In this document: piece after piece, positions 27,329 through 36,372 of the stretch
How the letters are laid out: each line of letters opens with the position of its first letter
How positions within the stretch are numbered: the stretch's first letter is position 1
Notes under the pieces: generated by a model
What the model was told of the DNA's origin: nothing
Seen by the model: the letters and a program-made list of their open reading frames with translations, nothing else
The model's database searches: none
Assembly: GCF_027924145.1 (NCBI RefSeq)
Contig: NZ_BRVP01000013.1
Location: forward strand, 1-64,000
Direction: 5' to 3'
DNA length: 64,000 nucleotides
Source: Neptunitalea chrysea
Lineage (GTDB): Bacteria > Bacteroidota > Bacteroidia > Flavobacteriales > Flavobacteriaceae
Made by a program: the position numbers and the translations under genes

Positions 27329-28273
27329 ATGAAAAAGTATGGTAGTGTATTGTTTGCCTTATGGGTATTCCTCTTAACAGCTTGTACGCATATAAATACA
27401 GTACAGGCGCAAGAGATACCTGCAGACAGTACCAATACAATTGCCTATTTACGAAACGTACTGTTAGATGAAAATAGCAATCAGGTAATGGTGATTGCCC
27501 ATAGAGGCGATTGGCGTAATGCTCCTGAAAATTCTATTATGGCTATAGAAAACTGTATTGCTATGGGAGTAGATATGGTAGAGATTGATGTACGTAAAAC
27601 CAAAGATGGTAAGTTGGTATTAATGCACGATAGTACCGTAGACCGCACCACAAACGGAAAAGGAAAGGTTTCTAGCTTAACGTTAAATAGCTTAAAAAAG
27701 CTTCACCTTAAAAACGGTCAAGGTCGCGTTACACACCATACCATACCTACACTAGAGGAAGCCTTACAAGCAGCTAAAGGAAAGATATTGGTAAACTTAG
27801 ATAAGTGTTACGGATATTTTGACGAAGTATATGCTGTTATGGAGAAAACAGGAACAGTAAATCAGGTAGTGCTTAAGGCGTATAATAAACCGTATAGTGA
27901 GGTACGAAAAGATATAGGAGATAAGCTAGATAAAATTTTGTTTATGCCTATTGTTAACCTAGACAAGCAAGCCGATGCGTGGCAAATTATAACCGATTAC
28001 CAAAAAGCTAAAACACCCGTAGCTTTTGAGATTGTGTTTGCTACAGAAAACTCGGATATCTTAAACAGGTTTAAACAAATACAACAAGGAGGCAGCAGAG
28101 TTTGGGTAAACAGTTTATGGGCTAGTTTAAATGCTGGTTATGAAGATGACATGGCAGTTAACAACCCAGATGGTATTTATGGGTGGCTTCTTAAAAAAGG
28201 AGTAACCATGCTACAAACCGATCGCCCACAATTACTGCTTGCTTATTTAAGAAAAAAACAATTACACCGTTAA
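27329..28273 (+). CDS. glycerophosphodiester phosphodiesterase
   Basis: The 314-residue enzyme has a lipobox-like signal (LLTAC, Cys19) and a single GDPD domain. Catalytic motifs are complete: HRG with His58/Arg59, PENS, EID (Glu85, Asp87) and LMHDST with His100. Unlike the first GDPD it has no PKD spacer, so it may act in the periplasm on imported substrate. It is the last gene of the SusCD operon and is followed by a strong terminator. The two GDPDs share the VEID(V/I)RKTKDG..VL.HDST core but are otherwise diverged, suggesting different locations or substrates. Confidence 0.9.
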   Translation: MKKYGSVLFALWVFLLTACTHINTVQAQEIPADSTNTIAYLRNVLLDENSNQVMVIAHRGDWRNAPENSIMAIENCIAMGVDMVEIDVRKTKDGKLVLMHDSTVDRTTNGKGKVSSLTLNSLKKLHLKNGQGRVTHHTIPTLEEALQAAKGKILVNLDKCYGYFDEVYAVMEKTGTVNQVVLKAYNKPYSEVRKDIGDKLDKILFMPIVNLDKQADAWQIITDYQKAKTPVAFEIVFATENSDILNRFKQIQQGGSRVWVNSLWASLNAGYEDDMAVNNPDGIYGWLLKKGVTMLQTDRPQLLLAYLRKKQLHR

Positions 28274-28312
28274 TAGGAAAGTTGTTTTTAAGTGTTTTTA
28301 GTTAATATGGCC

Positions 28313-28339
28313 AACAGGCTACCCATTGGGTAGCCTGTT
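28313..28339 (+). terminator. rho-independent terminator of the SusCD/GDPD operon
   Basis: A perfect 12-bp stem (AACAGGCTACCC / GGGTAGCCTGTT) with a 3-base loop is followed by TTTTG. It separates the operon from the phospholipase gene. Confidence 0.85.
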
Positions 28340-28519
28340 TTGTTCAGGCTTAATTGAGTTGAAAGTTGTATCGAGAAAAGGAGTTTTCTCTGTAAAGGGA
28401 TGTGCACTCAGCCGCTGCCTTTGGGGCTCGATACATTTTATCTACAGGATTTCAAATTTTAAAACTCCTTTAGGGTTTTATTGTCATAATTTTAGTGCAA
28501 TACAGTTTACTTTTGCTAT

Positions 28520-29353
28520 ATGAAAACAGCTATCTCATTATTTATAGCATTGCTAGGCGGAATATGCTTTGTAATGGCTCAGAACAAACCAAAGGAGGTT
28601 CCTAAAATTACACGCTACAATTATAAACAATACATTGAAGAAGCACCCAGATTTACCATTTACGGAGATAATTATTTTGTGTCGGGTACACAAATGAATC
28701 ATAGTATATCGGAAGAAACCAGTGATGCCCGCTTTGAGATAGGGTTTAAAGAGCGTTTGGTAGATAAACCACTGCCGTGGGATATTTATTTGTTTTTAGC
28801 ATACCGACAAAAAGCATTTTGGGATATCTATAAAGAATCGTTTCCGTTTAGGGCTCTTAATTACAACCCGAGTTTAGGACTTGGAAAAGTAATTTTTGAT
28901 GAGGAAGATAAGCTTAAAGGGGCTTTTTGGTTTCAGGTTGAACATGAGTCGAATGGTGAGGCCGACTCCATTTCAAGAAGTTGGAATCGTTTTTCATTAT
29001 CGTATTTTTTGCCGGTTAGTGAGCATTTTTTGTATACAGTAAAGGCATGGTTACCCGTAGGGTCAATGTCTGATAATTCGGATATTACAGAGTATTTGGG
29101 GTACGGACAAGTAGATATGGCGTACCGCCCCAATAGTCGCTGGATTTTTGAGGCTTCTGCCAGAAAGGGTGTAGAAGGATGGAAAGGGAGTTTACAGTTG
29201 GGAGTAAATTTCCGAATTACAAAAACAGGAAATGAATTTGTGTATCTTCAATTTTTTCAGGGATACGGTCAAGATCTGATTAATTATAATAAAGAGCTTA
29301 CCTATCTGCGGTTAGGTTTTAGTATTAAGGATATGAGCTTTAATTTTTATTAG
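28520..29353 (+). CDS. pldA: outer-membrane phospholipase A1 (OmpPLA family)
   Basis: The 277-residue protein has a signal peptide (cleavage near Ala20) and the OmpPLA barrel signatures YRQKAFWDIY and FRALNYNPSLGLG. The catalytic block is EHESNGEADSISRSWNR, with His142, Ser144 and Asn156, in the same spacing as the E. coli triad. It should deacylate phospholipids, yielding lysophospholipids and then glycerophosphodiesters. A TACTTTTG box at 28508-28515 just before the ATG may be its own promoter, and it follows the operon terminator. Its position directly after two GDPDs suggests it supplies their substrate. In E. coli the enzyme is a dormant outer-membrane quality-control lipase; here it may be catabolic. 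Confidence 0.9.
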   Translation: MKTAISLFIALLGGICFVMAQNKPKEVPKITRYNYKQYIEEAPRFTIYGDNYFVSGTQMNHSISEETSDARFEIGFKERLVDKPLPWDIYLFLAYRQKAFWDIYKESFPFRALNYNPSLGLGKVIFDEEDKLKGAFWFQVEHESNGEADSISRSWNRFSLSYFLPVSEHFLYTVKAWLPVGSMSDNSDITEYLGYGQVDMAYRPNSRWIFEASARKGVEGWKGSLQLGVNFRITKTGNEFVYLQFFQGYGQDLINYNKELTYLRLGFSIKDMSFNFY

Positions 29354-29408
29354 GCGGAATCTTTATTTGGTTTAAAGTTATTGGAAATCAATCTTGTAGC
29401 TGCTTGTG

Positions 29409-29439
29409 TTTGCTTTGTGGTAAGTATTGTGTAACTTTA
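29409..29439 (+). promoter_or_regulatory. promoter of the DUF1801 gene
   Basis: TTTG at 29409-29412, a 19-base spacer and TAACTTTA at 29432-29439 (7 of 8 to TAnnTTTG) precede the TTG start by 17 bases. Confidence 0.4.
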
Positions 29440-29456
29440 GCTAAAAATAAAGCGCA

Positions 29457-29798
29457 TTGAATCCGTTAGAACAATTTTATGCAAAGCAACCCGAACCGCA
29501 TCGGAGTGTTTTTTTAGTGTTACGATCGTATTTTTTAGCCAAACCGAATATGACGGAGGCGTATAAATACGGAGCGCCATTTTTCTATTGTAACGGAAAA
29601 CGTTGTTTTTATTTTTGGAACGAAAAAAAAACCAATCAGCTTTATATAGGGGTCATAGATGGTATGCAGTTAGATCATCCTGCATTAGAGCAAGGCGATA
29701 GAAAACGGATGAAAATATTCCGTATCAATCCGTTTAAAGATATTGATATGGAACTGTTAGATGAGGTGGTAACACTGGTGCTACAATTATATGTATAG
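29457..29798 (+). CDS. DUF1801 domain protein
   Basis: The 113-residue protein starts at TTG 29457 (MNPLEQFYAKQPEPHRSVF). It matches the DUF1801 / YdhG-like fold: an N-terminal helix, TEAYKYGAPFFYCNGKRCFYFWNEKK and YIGVIDG, ending in a helix that follows FRINPFKDID. The family has no firm biochemical function. It appears monocistronic with its own promoter. Confidence in the family is good; the start codon is supported by promoter spacing. Confidence 0.78.
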   Translation: MNPLEQFYAKQPEPHRSVFLVLRSYFLAKPNMTEAYKYGAPFFYCNGKRCFYFWNEKKTNQLYIGVIDGMQLDHPALEQGDRKRMKIFRINPFKDIDMELLDEVVTLVLQLYV

Positions 29799-29828
29799 GC
29801 GATACATTAATTTTACTCTCAATAGTAA

Positions 29829-29900
29829 TTAAAAAATTAGTTGCCAGCGTATGCCGTTGGTACCTTCTTCTCCTGTTAGTTCATCTTCGTTTAATACAAA
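29829..29900 (-). pseudogene. C-terminal scrap of a lost gene
   Basis: A 23-codon minus-strand frame, bounded by stops, reads FVLNEDELTGEEGTNGIRWQ and ends LIF. Its composition looks like a genuine protein C-terminus, not random AT-rich translation. No start and no family are visible. Confidence 0.3.
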
Positions 29901-30065
29901 TTAGGAGAAAGGAAGATTTTGTTTCTAGTATTTATTTACTCTTTTGAGCATACGCTGTAGGTAATAGTAGTAAAAATAGCTTAAAAGGGAGTTGTATTTT
30001 ACAAGCAATAATGATTAGCAATAAACGTAAAGTGTACTAAATTTATTATGGTTATCTTAGCGTTA

Positions 30066-30989
30066 ATGACAACTATACAGCGAATTACAGTAGAATATCA
30101 GCGCCGTATGAATACGGTATTACAATATATTGAAACACACCTAGATGAACCACTATCTTTAGAAATGGTGGCTGAGGTTGCTATGTACTCTCCATATCAT
30201 TTTCATCGTGTTTTCAGGACACTGATGAATGAGCCGTTAAACGAATACATAAACCGACGTCGATTAGAAAAAGCCGCTGCCGACCTAATGCATCGCAATG
30301 AGATTTTAATTACCGATTTGGCGTTACGATATGGGTTTAGTAGTAATTCGGCTTTTACCAGGGCATTTAAAAAATTTTATGGGGTGAGTCCTAGCATCTT
30401 TAGAGTGCAACTGCCTACCAAATATAGCAAGATACGTATACCAAAGAGCAAGAATGGTCAACCCGATTTTCTGTTTGAAAAATACCTTTGGAGCATTACA
30501 AATCTTAAAAATTGGATAGATATGAATGCACAAATTATGATCACACAAATGCCCGAAATGGAGCTTGCCTATGTAACAGCTATTGGACATACACAAGTAG
30601 CCGAAGCCTATACGACCTTACTGCAGTGGGCTACCCCAAAAGGATTTATGACGTTACCTACTACTAAAATGGTTACTGTGTACCACGATAGTTTTAAGGT
30701 TACCCACCCCGATAAGGTACGTATAAGTGCAGCTATGACGGTAGCCAAAGAGGTAAAGGAAGAAGGAGTTACGGGCAGAATGCAACTACGTGCGGGTACG
30801 TGTATTAAAGGAAGTTTTGAGATTACCTTACCCGAATTTGAGAAAGCATGGAGCAGCTTGTTTATTTGGATGAATGAACAAGGGTACAAAAAAGCCGATC
30901 AGCACCCGTTTGAAATATACCATAACGATTATCGTACCCATCCCGAACAAAAGTGTGTAGTGGATTTGTATATTCCTGTAGCGGTATAG
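30066..30989 (+). CDS. AraC-family regulator with GyrI-like ligand domain
   Basis: I start at ATG 30066 (MTTIQRITVEYQRRMNTVLQ). Residues about 10-110 form the double helix-turn-helix AraC DNA-binding domain (LSLEMVAEVAMYSPYHFHRVFRTLMNEPLNEYINRRRLEKAA ... FSSNSAFTRAFKKFYGVSPS). Residues about 150-307 form a GyrI-like (SOUL/Rob-type) effector domain, ending EIYHNDYRTHPEQKCVVDLYIPV. The layout (HTH first, effector second) is that of Rob and BmrR-like multidrug-sensing activators. It is monocistronic; the target genes are unknown. Confidence 0.88.
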   Translation: MTTIQRITVEYQRRMNTVLQYIETHLDEPLSLEMVAEVAMYSPYHFHRVFRTLMNEPLNEYINRRRLEKAAADLMHRNEILITDLALRYGFSSNSAFTRAFKKFYGVSPSIFRVQLPTKYSKIRIPKSKNGQPDFLFEKYLWSITNLKNWIDMNAQIMITQMPEMELAYVTAIGHTQVAEAYTTLLQWATPKGFMTLPTTKMVTVYHDSFKVTHPDKVRISAAMTVAKEVKEEGVTGRMQLRAGTCIKGSFEITLPEFEKAWSSLFIWMNEQGYKKADQHPFEIYHNDYRTHPEQKCVVDLYIPVAV

Positions 30990-31080
30990 TCGTTTAAGGT
31001 TGGTTGTTCTTGTAACGCTCAACGTATGGTAACATTACCTAATTAGCCAAAAAGTAGCCATTTATGGTCTATTTTAAAAA

Positions 31081-31133
31081 CAACCTCCTGCAACAAATAT
31101 CATACAAAGGAGATATAGATTAACAGGAGGTTG
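31081..31133. terminator. possible bidirectional terminator, long loop
   Basis: CAACCTCCTG (31081-31090) pairs perfectly with CAGGAGGTTG (31124-31133), flanked by AAAA and TTTT tracts, between two convergent genes. The 33-base loop is longer than usual, so a regulatory fold is also possible. Confidence 0.5.
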
Positions 31134-31180
31134 ATTTTAAAAAACTAAGAGTATTACGTAGCAACAGTTTTCCCACCTAA

Positions 31181-31804
31181 TTAGGCGATGGCTTTTTTCA
31201 TATTTTGTTTTATAACGCAGCTATACGTAAAATGCGTATATAAATCGTTTAAGTTCCAGGTAGCAACTTCGTTTACTACTAGTTCCTTGTGGTTTTTGCT
31301 AATGTCTCTTAGCGCATTCCCCACCGATTTACGCACGTAGGTACTTGGGTTGTTTTTTTGGCTGCCAAGCAACTGCACTGCCACTTCCGGGTGTGCAGCA
31401 AAATACGGTCTGTTTGTCCAGATACGTAAACCTTCTGTCGCCGCACGGGTAACATTCGGGTTTTCGTCATTTAACCATTCGTTAATTACTGGCAATGCCT
31501 GCTGGTAACCAATATCTTTACAATACTGGTTAAACGCTTTGGCTAGTATTTCTTGTACCTGCCAGCTTGGGTCTTTACTAACTTCTAATTGTAATATTTG
31601 TAAGGCTCTAGGGTTTTTGGCTGCAATTCTACCTAATATAAATACGCCTAAACTACGTATTTGATAACTAGTGTATTTTAAGAATCCGTAAGCATATGCA
31701 AAACAATCATCTGTGGTTTTGGTTTGGTACATTTCTAACGCTACTCCTTCAATAGGTTTAAATCCGTTAGCAATAGCTTGTAGCTTGTTAATTGTAGCTT
31801 CCAT
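31181..31804 (-). CDS. DNA alkylation repair (AlkD-like) HEAT-repeat protein
   Basis: The 207-residue all-helical protein is built of HEAT-like repeats: YQIRSLGVFILGRIAAKNPRAL, DPSWQVQEILAKAFNQYC, NPNVTRAATEGLRIW and STYVRKSVGNALRDISKNH. These are typical of the AlkC/AlkD superfamily of DNA glycosylases that remove alkylated bases by backbone contacts. The conserved WxVQE and VRKSVGNALRD segments line the DNA-binding groove in the family. Members of this compact subgroup are annotated as alkylation repair, but activity is often unproven. The gene is alone, convergent with the AraC/GyrI-like regulator. Confidence 0.75.
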   Translation of the reverse strand: MEATINKLQAIANGFKPIEGVALEMYQTKTTDDCFAYAYGFLKYTSYQIRSLGVFILGRIAAKNPRALQILQLEVSKDPSWQVQEILAKAFNQYCKDIGYQQALPVINEWLNDENPNVTRAATEGLRIWTNRPYFAAHPEVAVQLLGSQKNNPSTYVRKSVGNALRDISKNHKELVVNEVATWNLNDLYTHFTYSCVIKQNMKKAIA

Positions 31805-32366
31805 ATAGTAAAGTTTAAGTATTTATCTGCTCTTACCTTAACCTATTTTAAATGTACATTTTTTGGTTGATACAATTGCAAGCTACTAATAAGTTTTTAA
31901 TGATGTTTTGTAAGAATTATCATAATGTAAATACAAGTGCGTTTGTATTACTAATAGGGTTGTAGTTGTGTTAAAATATTATGTTAATTACAATGTCTGT
32001 AATGGTTAAATCAATATAAAAAGAATTTTTTTTGGACACTGCTTTGTCTACGTATTTTAATAGGCTACTATCATATTACATATGAGCCTGTTTTTGTTGG
32101 TAGTTTATACATATAAGTAAATGTATTGCATAAGGATGCAGCTACATTTGTTATACAGAAACCCATAATCTGATGATACCGAAGTTGATATAATTGCTTT
32201 CTGAATCCAAAACCCTTTAGCGATTCTTTTAGGTTATTTTATGATGTGCTAACGAGTTAGTTAATGCAGCTTAAGTCATCAAATATTGTAATATAACTTT
32301 TGGTTTTCTTAACGGGTTATAATGTGATTTTTGTATCTTTAAAAAACAAAAATTACACTATAACCA
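31805..32366. other. intergenic, 562 bp, no gene seen
   Basis: AT-rich DNA between divergent genes. I find no reading frame, repeat copy or hairpin that I can support. The promoter of the next gene should lie near 32310-32355 (a TATCTTTA box occurs just before the ATG). Confidence 0.4.
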
Positions 32367-32792
32367 ATGCAAAAAATACTACTATGTATGTGTATAACTC
32401 TTTTAGGGTTTACAACTACAAAAGCACAATCTACTACGGATGAAATTATTAATACCTTTTTTCAAAAATATAAGATAAGTACAGATGAAGCGGTGGATTA
32501 TGTATTTCAAACCAACCCTTATTTCGCTGGAAATGATGGAGTAGATAACGTTAAACTTAGGATAAATAATGTTAAACCTTTATTAGGAGACTATTTGGGT
32601 GAAGAGGTGTTGAGCACCAAAAAATTAGGATCTAGTTATGTTTTAATCACCTATATAGTGAAGTACGACCGTGAGCCATTACGTTTTCAATTTCAACTTT
32701 ACAAACCAAGAGATAAATGGCAGTTGTACAACTTTAAGTTTGATGAAAATGTTTGGGAAGAATTTGAGGGCTACGAGCCAAAAGCTCCGTAA
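32367..32792 (+). CDS. small secreted protein
   Basis: The 141-residue protein has a signal peptide (MQKILLCMCITLLGFTTTKAQ, cleavage after Ala20). The mature part has alternating helix and strand with LGSSYVLITYIVKYDREPLRFQFQLYKPRDKWQLYNFKFDE, a pattern of NTF2-like or DUF3887-like small folds. No catalytic residues are evident. It is upstream of another secreted unknown (183 bp) in the same direction, and the two may be functionally linked. Confidence 0.6.
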   Translation: MQKILLCMCITLLGFTTTKAQSTTDEIINTFFQKYKISTDEAVDYVFQTNPYFAGNDGVDNVKLRINNVKPLLGDYLGEEVLSTKKLGSSYVLITYIVKYDREPLRFQFQLYKPRDKWQLYNFKFDENVWEEFEGYEPKAP

Positions 32793-32975
32793 CCCCAAAT
32801 AGGGGAATTCAAAATTTAGCATGATAGGGGTCTCTAACAACCGTTAACCAATAACTAAATAAGGTATCTTAGTAAAAGGGTTTAGGGGCTGTGAGCTAAT
32901 AAAACTTTAATCGATAGACGTTTTACGGAATCCATTTTATTTGTATTTTTCACACCCAATAAACCAGCTATTACT

Positions 32976-34682
32976 ATGAATAAAATATTACGTATCACCC
33001 TTATTGGTTTTTTTATATGTAGCATGTTGCATGCGCAAAAAGGTTTTTTAAGCAGTACCGAACTCGAGTCGTGGCCTAAAGATCATAGTATTTCGGTACC
33101 GGAAAACCACAACAGGGTGTCTTCGTACTTGTTTCTTATCAATAAAAATAAATATATAGAACTGTTTAATATGGTAAACTACAACCGTAGTTTACGTAAT
33201 AAAGCTGGACTTAAAAAGAACGATGAGCTACAGTATTTGTATATGGGGGTAGACTTTGCGTTGCCCGATAGCGATAGTATTAGTGTACCGCTGTTTTTGT
33301 TTGATGTAAAGAACCCTGCCAGTGTAAAGAAGTTTGAACAGTACGACGGAAAACTGCTAGACAACATAAACACCAATAACATGCGAACCAACTTAAATGG
33401 TACGTTTAAGGTAAAGGCAATGCTAAGCAGAGAATCTAGCGGTTTTTGGAAAGAGTTGGTTAAAATTACTACCGATGTAGCCAAATCGGCCTCGCAATTA
33501 ATGATCGGAAATCCGTTTGGGGCGTCGGAGCTGTTAACCTGCTTTCAGGGACGTGTAAGTACCGGTTTAGAGGAGTTGGGTACGTTGTCAGGTTCTGATA
33601 ATACCACTACTGCTACAAATAATACTATTACCCAAGAGCATAGCTTTTTAATAAACTTAGTGGAGTACAACAAAAACCCTGATTACAGAGAGGTGGTTGT
33701 AGCGGCACGGTTGTATAGAGTACATTGGTCGTTTGACAAAAACCGAAATAAATCGAAGTTTTTTAGGAATATAGATGCCGATGATTTTCCGGGACCTGAG
33801 AATTTTAAGAGTGTTATTAGAAACTATACCTACCCGATGATTTTAGTGGTAGAAACCCGCTTTATGCCTAAGATTAGTTTAACTACTCCTGAGTTTGTTG
33901 ATGCTTATCAAAAATCGATTACCGACGAGTACAAAGATTTTGCGGAGTCTGAACAGGAAATGTTTAAGCAGTATGTAAAGAATTTTGACAGAGCTTATAC
34001 CATTCAAAAAAATCTTGAAAGCTATATTAAAAACATACATACTAATAACCAAAGTTTAAAATCGTCTTTGTTAATAGAGGCTATAGAAGAAAGTTTTCTG
34101 TATCGCCAAAATGTACTGGAAGAAAATGCCAAATACGAGTATATTCCAGGCACTCCTGCTTCTATTAGTAGATATGGTACTATAGGTAACCGTTACGATG
34201 CTATTGAACGGAAATTAAAACGCTTGTACGACGATAATAAATATAATGAACCGATGGCTAATAGTTATGTTTTATTAAAGAGTTTGCTAAACCCTGTAGA
34301 AGGTAAAGATACCAGTAGCGAAACCTTGTACAGAGAAATTAGTAAGCTGTCGTATTTTAATGATATACTAGCCAATGTAACTCCCGAAAGTTACCAGAGT
34401 AAAAAGAGTTACATACGGTATACAGCTTTGCTAAAAACGTATGAATCGGCTTTGTATGAGAAACTTACCGGAGAAGATAATGCCAATGCTAAAACTGATT
34501 TCTACGAAAAATTAATGACCGATTACGATAAGTGTAATTTTTGTGTAGCAGAGTGTCAAAAAGAGATAAACGACTTACAAAAGAAGGAGGTAGAAGAGGA
34601 ACCAAAAATTTTAACGCCTAAGGTAGAAGAAGGGGCTGAAACCATAGGAGAACAACAAGGCGATACGGCAGATAAGCCTTAA
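32976..34682 (+). CDS. secreted protein of unknown function
   Basis: The 568-residue protein has a signal peptide (MNKILRITLIGFFICSMLHAQ). The N-terminal half has beta structure with no recognised family; the segment from about 320 on is strongly helical, and the final 50 residues are acidic and low-complexity (KKEVEEEPKILTPKVEEGAE). There is a CNFCVAEC cysteine cluster near residue 518. No T9SS sorting domain is visible. A membrane protein of unknown function follows after 121 bp on the same strand. Confidence 0.55.
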   Translation: MNKILRITLIGFFICSMLHAQKGFLSSTELESWPKDHSISVPENHNRVSSYLFLINKNKYIELFNMVNYNRSLRNKAGLKKNDELQYLYMGVDFALPDSDSISVPLFLFDVKNPASVKKFEQYDGKLLDNINTNNMRTNLNGTFKVKAMLSRESSGFWKELVKITTDVAKSASQLMIGNPFGASELLTCFQGRVSTGLEELGTLSGSDNTTTATNNTITQEHSFLINLVEYNKNPDYREVVVAARLYRVHWSFDKNRNKSKFFRNIDADDFPGPENFKSVIRNYTYPMILVVETRFMPKISLTTPEFVDAYQKSITDEYKDFAESEQEMFKQYVKNFDRAYTIQKNLESYIKNIHTNNQSLKSSLLIEAIEESFLYRQNVLEENAKYEYIPGTPASISRYGTIGNRYDAIERKLKRLYDDNKYNEPMANSYVLLKSLLNPVEGKDTSSETLYREISKLSYFNDILANVTPESYQSKKSYIRYTALLKTYESALYEKLTGEDNANAKTDFYEKLMTDYDKCNFCVAECQKEINDLQKKEVEEEPKILTPKVEEGAETIGEQQGDTADKP

Positions 34683-34803
34683 ATAGAGGATATTAGTGGT
34701 ATTTTTTGGGAAAGTTTTGTAAGAATTAGGTTAAAATGTTTATTTTAGGGCAACCGCAACCAAAATCTATAACAGTAATACTTGTATATAAGCCCGTTAT
34801 CGC

Positions 34804-35427
34804 ATGCAAATTTTATATAAGCTAAAAAAGTTATTTTTAAAGTGTCCGCATGATGTAGTGTTAGGAGTTGAGAATTCAATATCCGTTAAACATAGTTCGC
34901 ATGTAAACGATATGTCTAAAAATGATTTAAAAAAGCTGTTGGATTTTGTAAAATTGGAGGAAAATTATAGGCAAAAAAAGTTTATTACACTGTTACTCAC
35001 CATAGCCATGATAGTAGGGCTGTTTTTCTTTTCTCAATTAATTAGTTTAGATGCGTACCACGGTGCAGAAAACGATAAAAGGGTTAATAATAGTATAGAA
35101 GAAGAAAAGCTGAGGAATAATAAAAACGCCATGTTTGTGGCTTTTAAAAGAAAGCGTCGCGAGTTTGAAAAGCATATTGAAAGAGGCGATAAACTAGCGC
35201 AAAATATATATTTGTATAAGGCATTAGAAGAATACCAAAAGGCACAAGTGCTTTTCCCCGAGGCTTATAAAGTTAACTTTAGAATTACTTATACCAGTAC
35301 CGAAATTTGTAAGCGCTACAAAAGTAGGTGCCGTGAGGCTCATAAGCTTATATTAAAACTTCAGAAAAAGTATCCTCATAGAGAAGAGGTACAAGAGCTT
35401 AACAAGCAAATTTCTATGCGCCTATAA
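34804..35427 (+). CDS. membrane-anchored helical protein
   Basis: The 207-residue protein has one membrane helix (about 60-81, FITLLLTIAMIVGLFFFSQLI). A helical periplasmic or cytoplasmic part follows (YLYKALEEYQKAQVLFPEAYKVNFRITYTSTEICKRYKSRCREA), resembling TPR units. The N-terminal 60 residues are polar and have no signal peptide, so topology is uncertain. No enzymatic motif is seen. Confidence 0.55.
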   Translation: MQILYKLKKLFLKCPHDVVLGVENSISVKHSSHVNDMSKNDLKKLLDFVKLEENYRQKKFITLLLTIAMIVGLFFFSQLISLDAYHGAENDKRVNNSIEEEKLRNNKNAMFVAFKRKRREFEKHIERGDKLAQNIYLYKALEEYQKAQVLFPEAYKVNFRITYTSTEICKRYKSRCREAHKLILKLQKKYPHREEVQELNKQISMRL

Positions 35428-35535
35428 AAGGGTTTTCATCGGTAAAATGTATTCAACATTCGGTAATAAGTATACAGTGTGTAGTGCGGGTACGGTTGTA
35501 AATTTGATGAGTACATCAATTATAACTAAACACTT

Positions 35536-36315
35536 ATGAAAAACGTAGCATTAATTACAGGGGCATCATCGGGGATAGGAAAAGAGTTTGCCCATATACA
35601 TGCAGAAAAGGGAGGCGATTTAATTATTGTGGCTCGTAATGAGGCTAAATTAAATGCACTTAAAACCGAGTTAGAAGCTAAGTACAGTATAGAGGTGGTT
35701 GTACTGGTGAAAGATCTTACGGCACCTACTGCACCACTAGAGATTTATACAGAAGTAAAAGAATCGGGTATACTATTGGGTTATTTAATTAATAATGCAG
35801 GCTTTGGCGGACAAGGATATTTTCATGAGCGTGCGTGGGAAGAAGACCTGTCTATGATACAATTAAATGTAATTAGCTTAACGGCGTTAACCCGTTATTT
35901 TCTCCCCGATTTTGTAGCGGCTAATAAAGGTAAAATATTAAATGTATCGTCTACAGCAGCATTTATGCCCGGACCATTACAAGCCGTGTACTATGCTACA
36001 AAGGCGTATGTAACTTCGTTTAGTAATGCCATTGCCGAGGAGCTTTCCTATACCAACGTTACGGTAACTGTATTAATGCCAGGGGCTACCGAAACTGAAT
36101 TTGCCAGAATTTCGGGCATGGATAAAACCGATTTATTTGATAAGGCAGCTAGCGCACGTAGTGTTGCAGAGGATGGTTATAACGGAATGATAGCGGGTAA
36201 ATTAGATGTTATTTCGGGGCTTAGTTTTTCACTGCGTATGCTGGTAAGTATATCTCCTTTGTTACCTAAAAAGGTGTTGCTGAAGAATATTAAAAATATG
36301 CAGGAAACTGTTTAA
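35536..36315 (+). CDS. short-chain dehydrogenase/reductase
   Basis: The 259-residue protein has TGASSGIG (8-15), Arg34 after the second strand (NADP preference), NNAG (86-89), catalytic Ser139 and the YYATK motif (Tyr152, Lys156). The LMPGATETEFA segment and C-terminal helices match the DltE/YqjQ-like SDR subgroup. The substrate is unknown. The next gene is a truncated AraC regulator; in many genomes such SDRs are regulated by a neighbouring AraC protein, so this may be a broken pair. Confidence 0.88.
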   Translation: MKNVALITGASSGIGKEFAHIHAEKGGDLIIVARNEAKLNALKTELEAKYSIEVVVLVKDLTAPTAPLEIYTEVKESGILLGYLINNAGFGGQGYFHERAWEEDLSMIQLNVISLTALTRYFLPDFVAANKGKILNVSSTAAFMPGPLQAVYYATKAYVTSFSNAIAEELSYTNVTVTVLMPGATETEFARISGMDKTDLFDKAASARSVAEDGYNGMIAGKLDVISGLSFSLRMLVSISPLLPKKVLLKNIKNMQETV

Positions 36316-36328
36316 GGTGCGGGAAACT

Positions 36329-36370
36329 ATTTCGAGACACCTCTCGGAATATGTAATCTTGATTATTGAT
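36329..36370 (-). repeat. dispersed palindromic repeat, partial
   Basis: It reads ATTTCGAGACACCTCTCGGA then ATATGTAATCTTGATTATTG. It matches the reverse complement of 52695-52740 (CTCGATAATCAAGATTAAAT ... TGTCTCGAAAT). It lies exactly at the broken 5' end of the AraC remnant. Confidence 0.6.
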
Positions 36371-36372
36371 AA

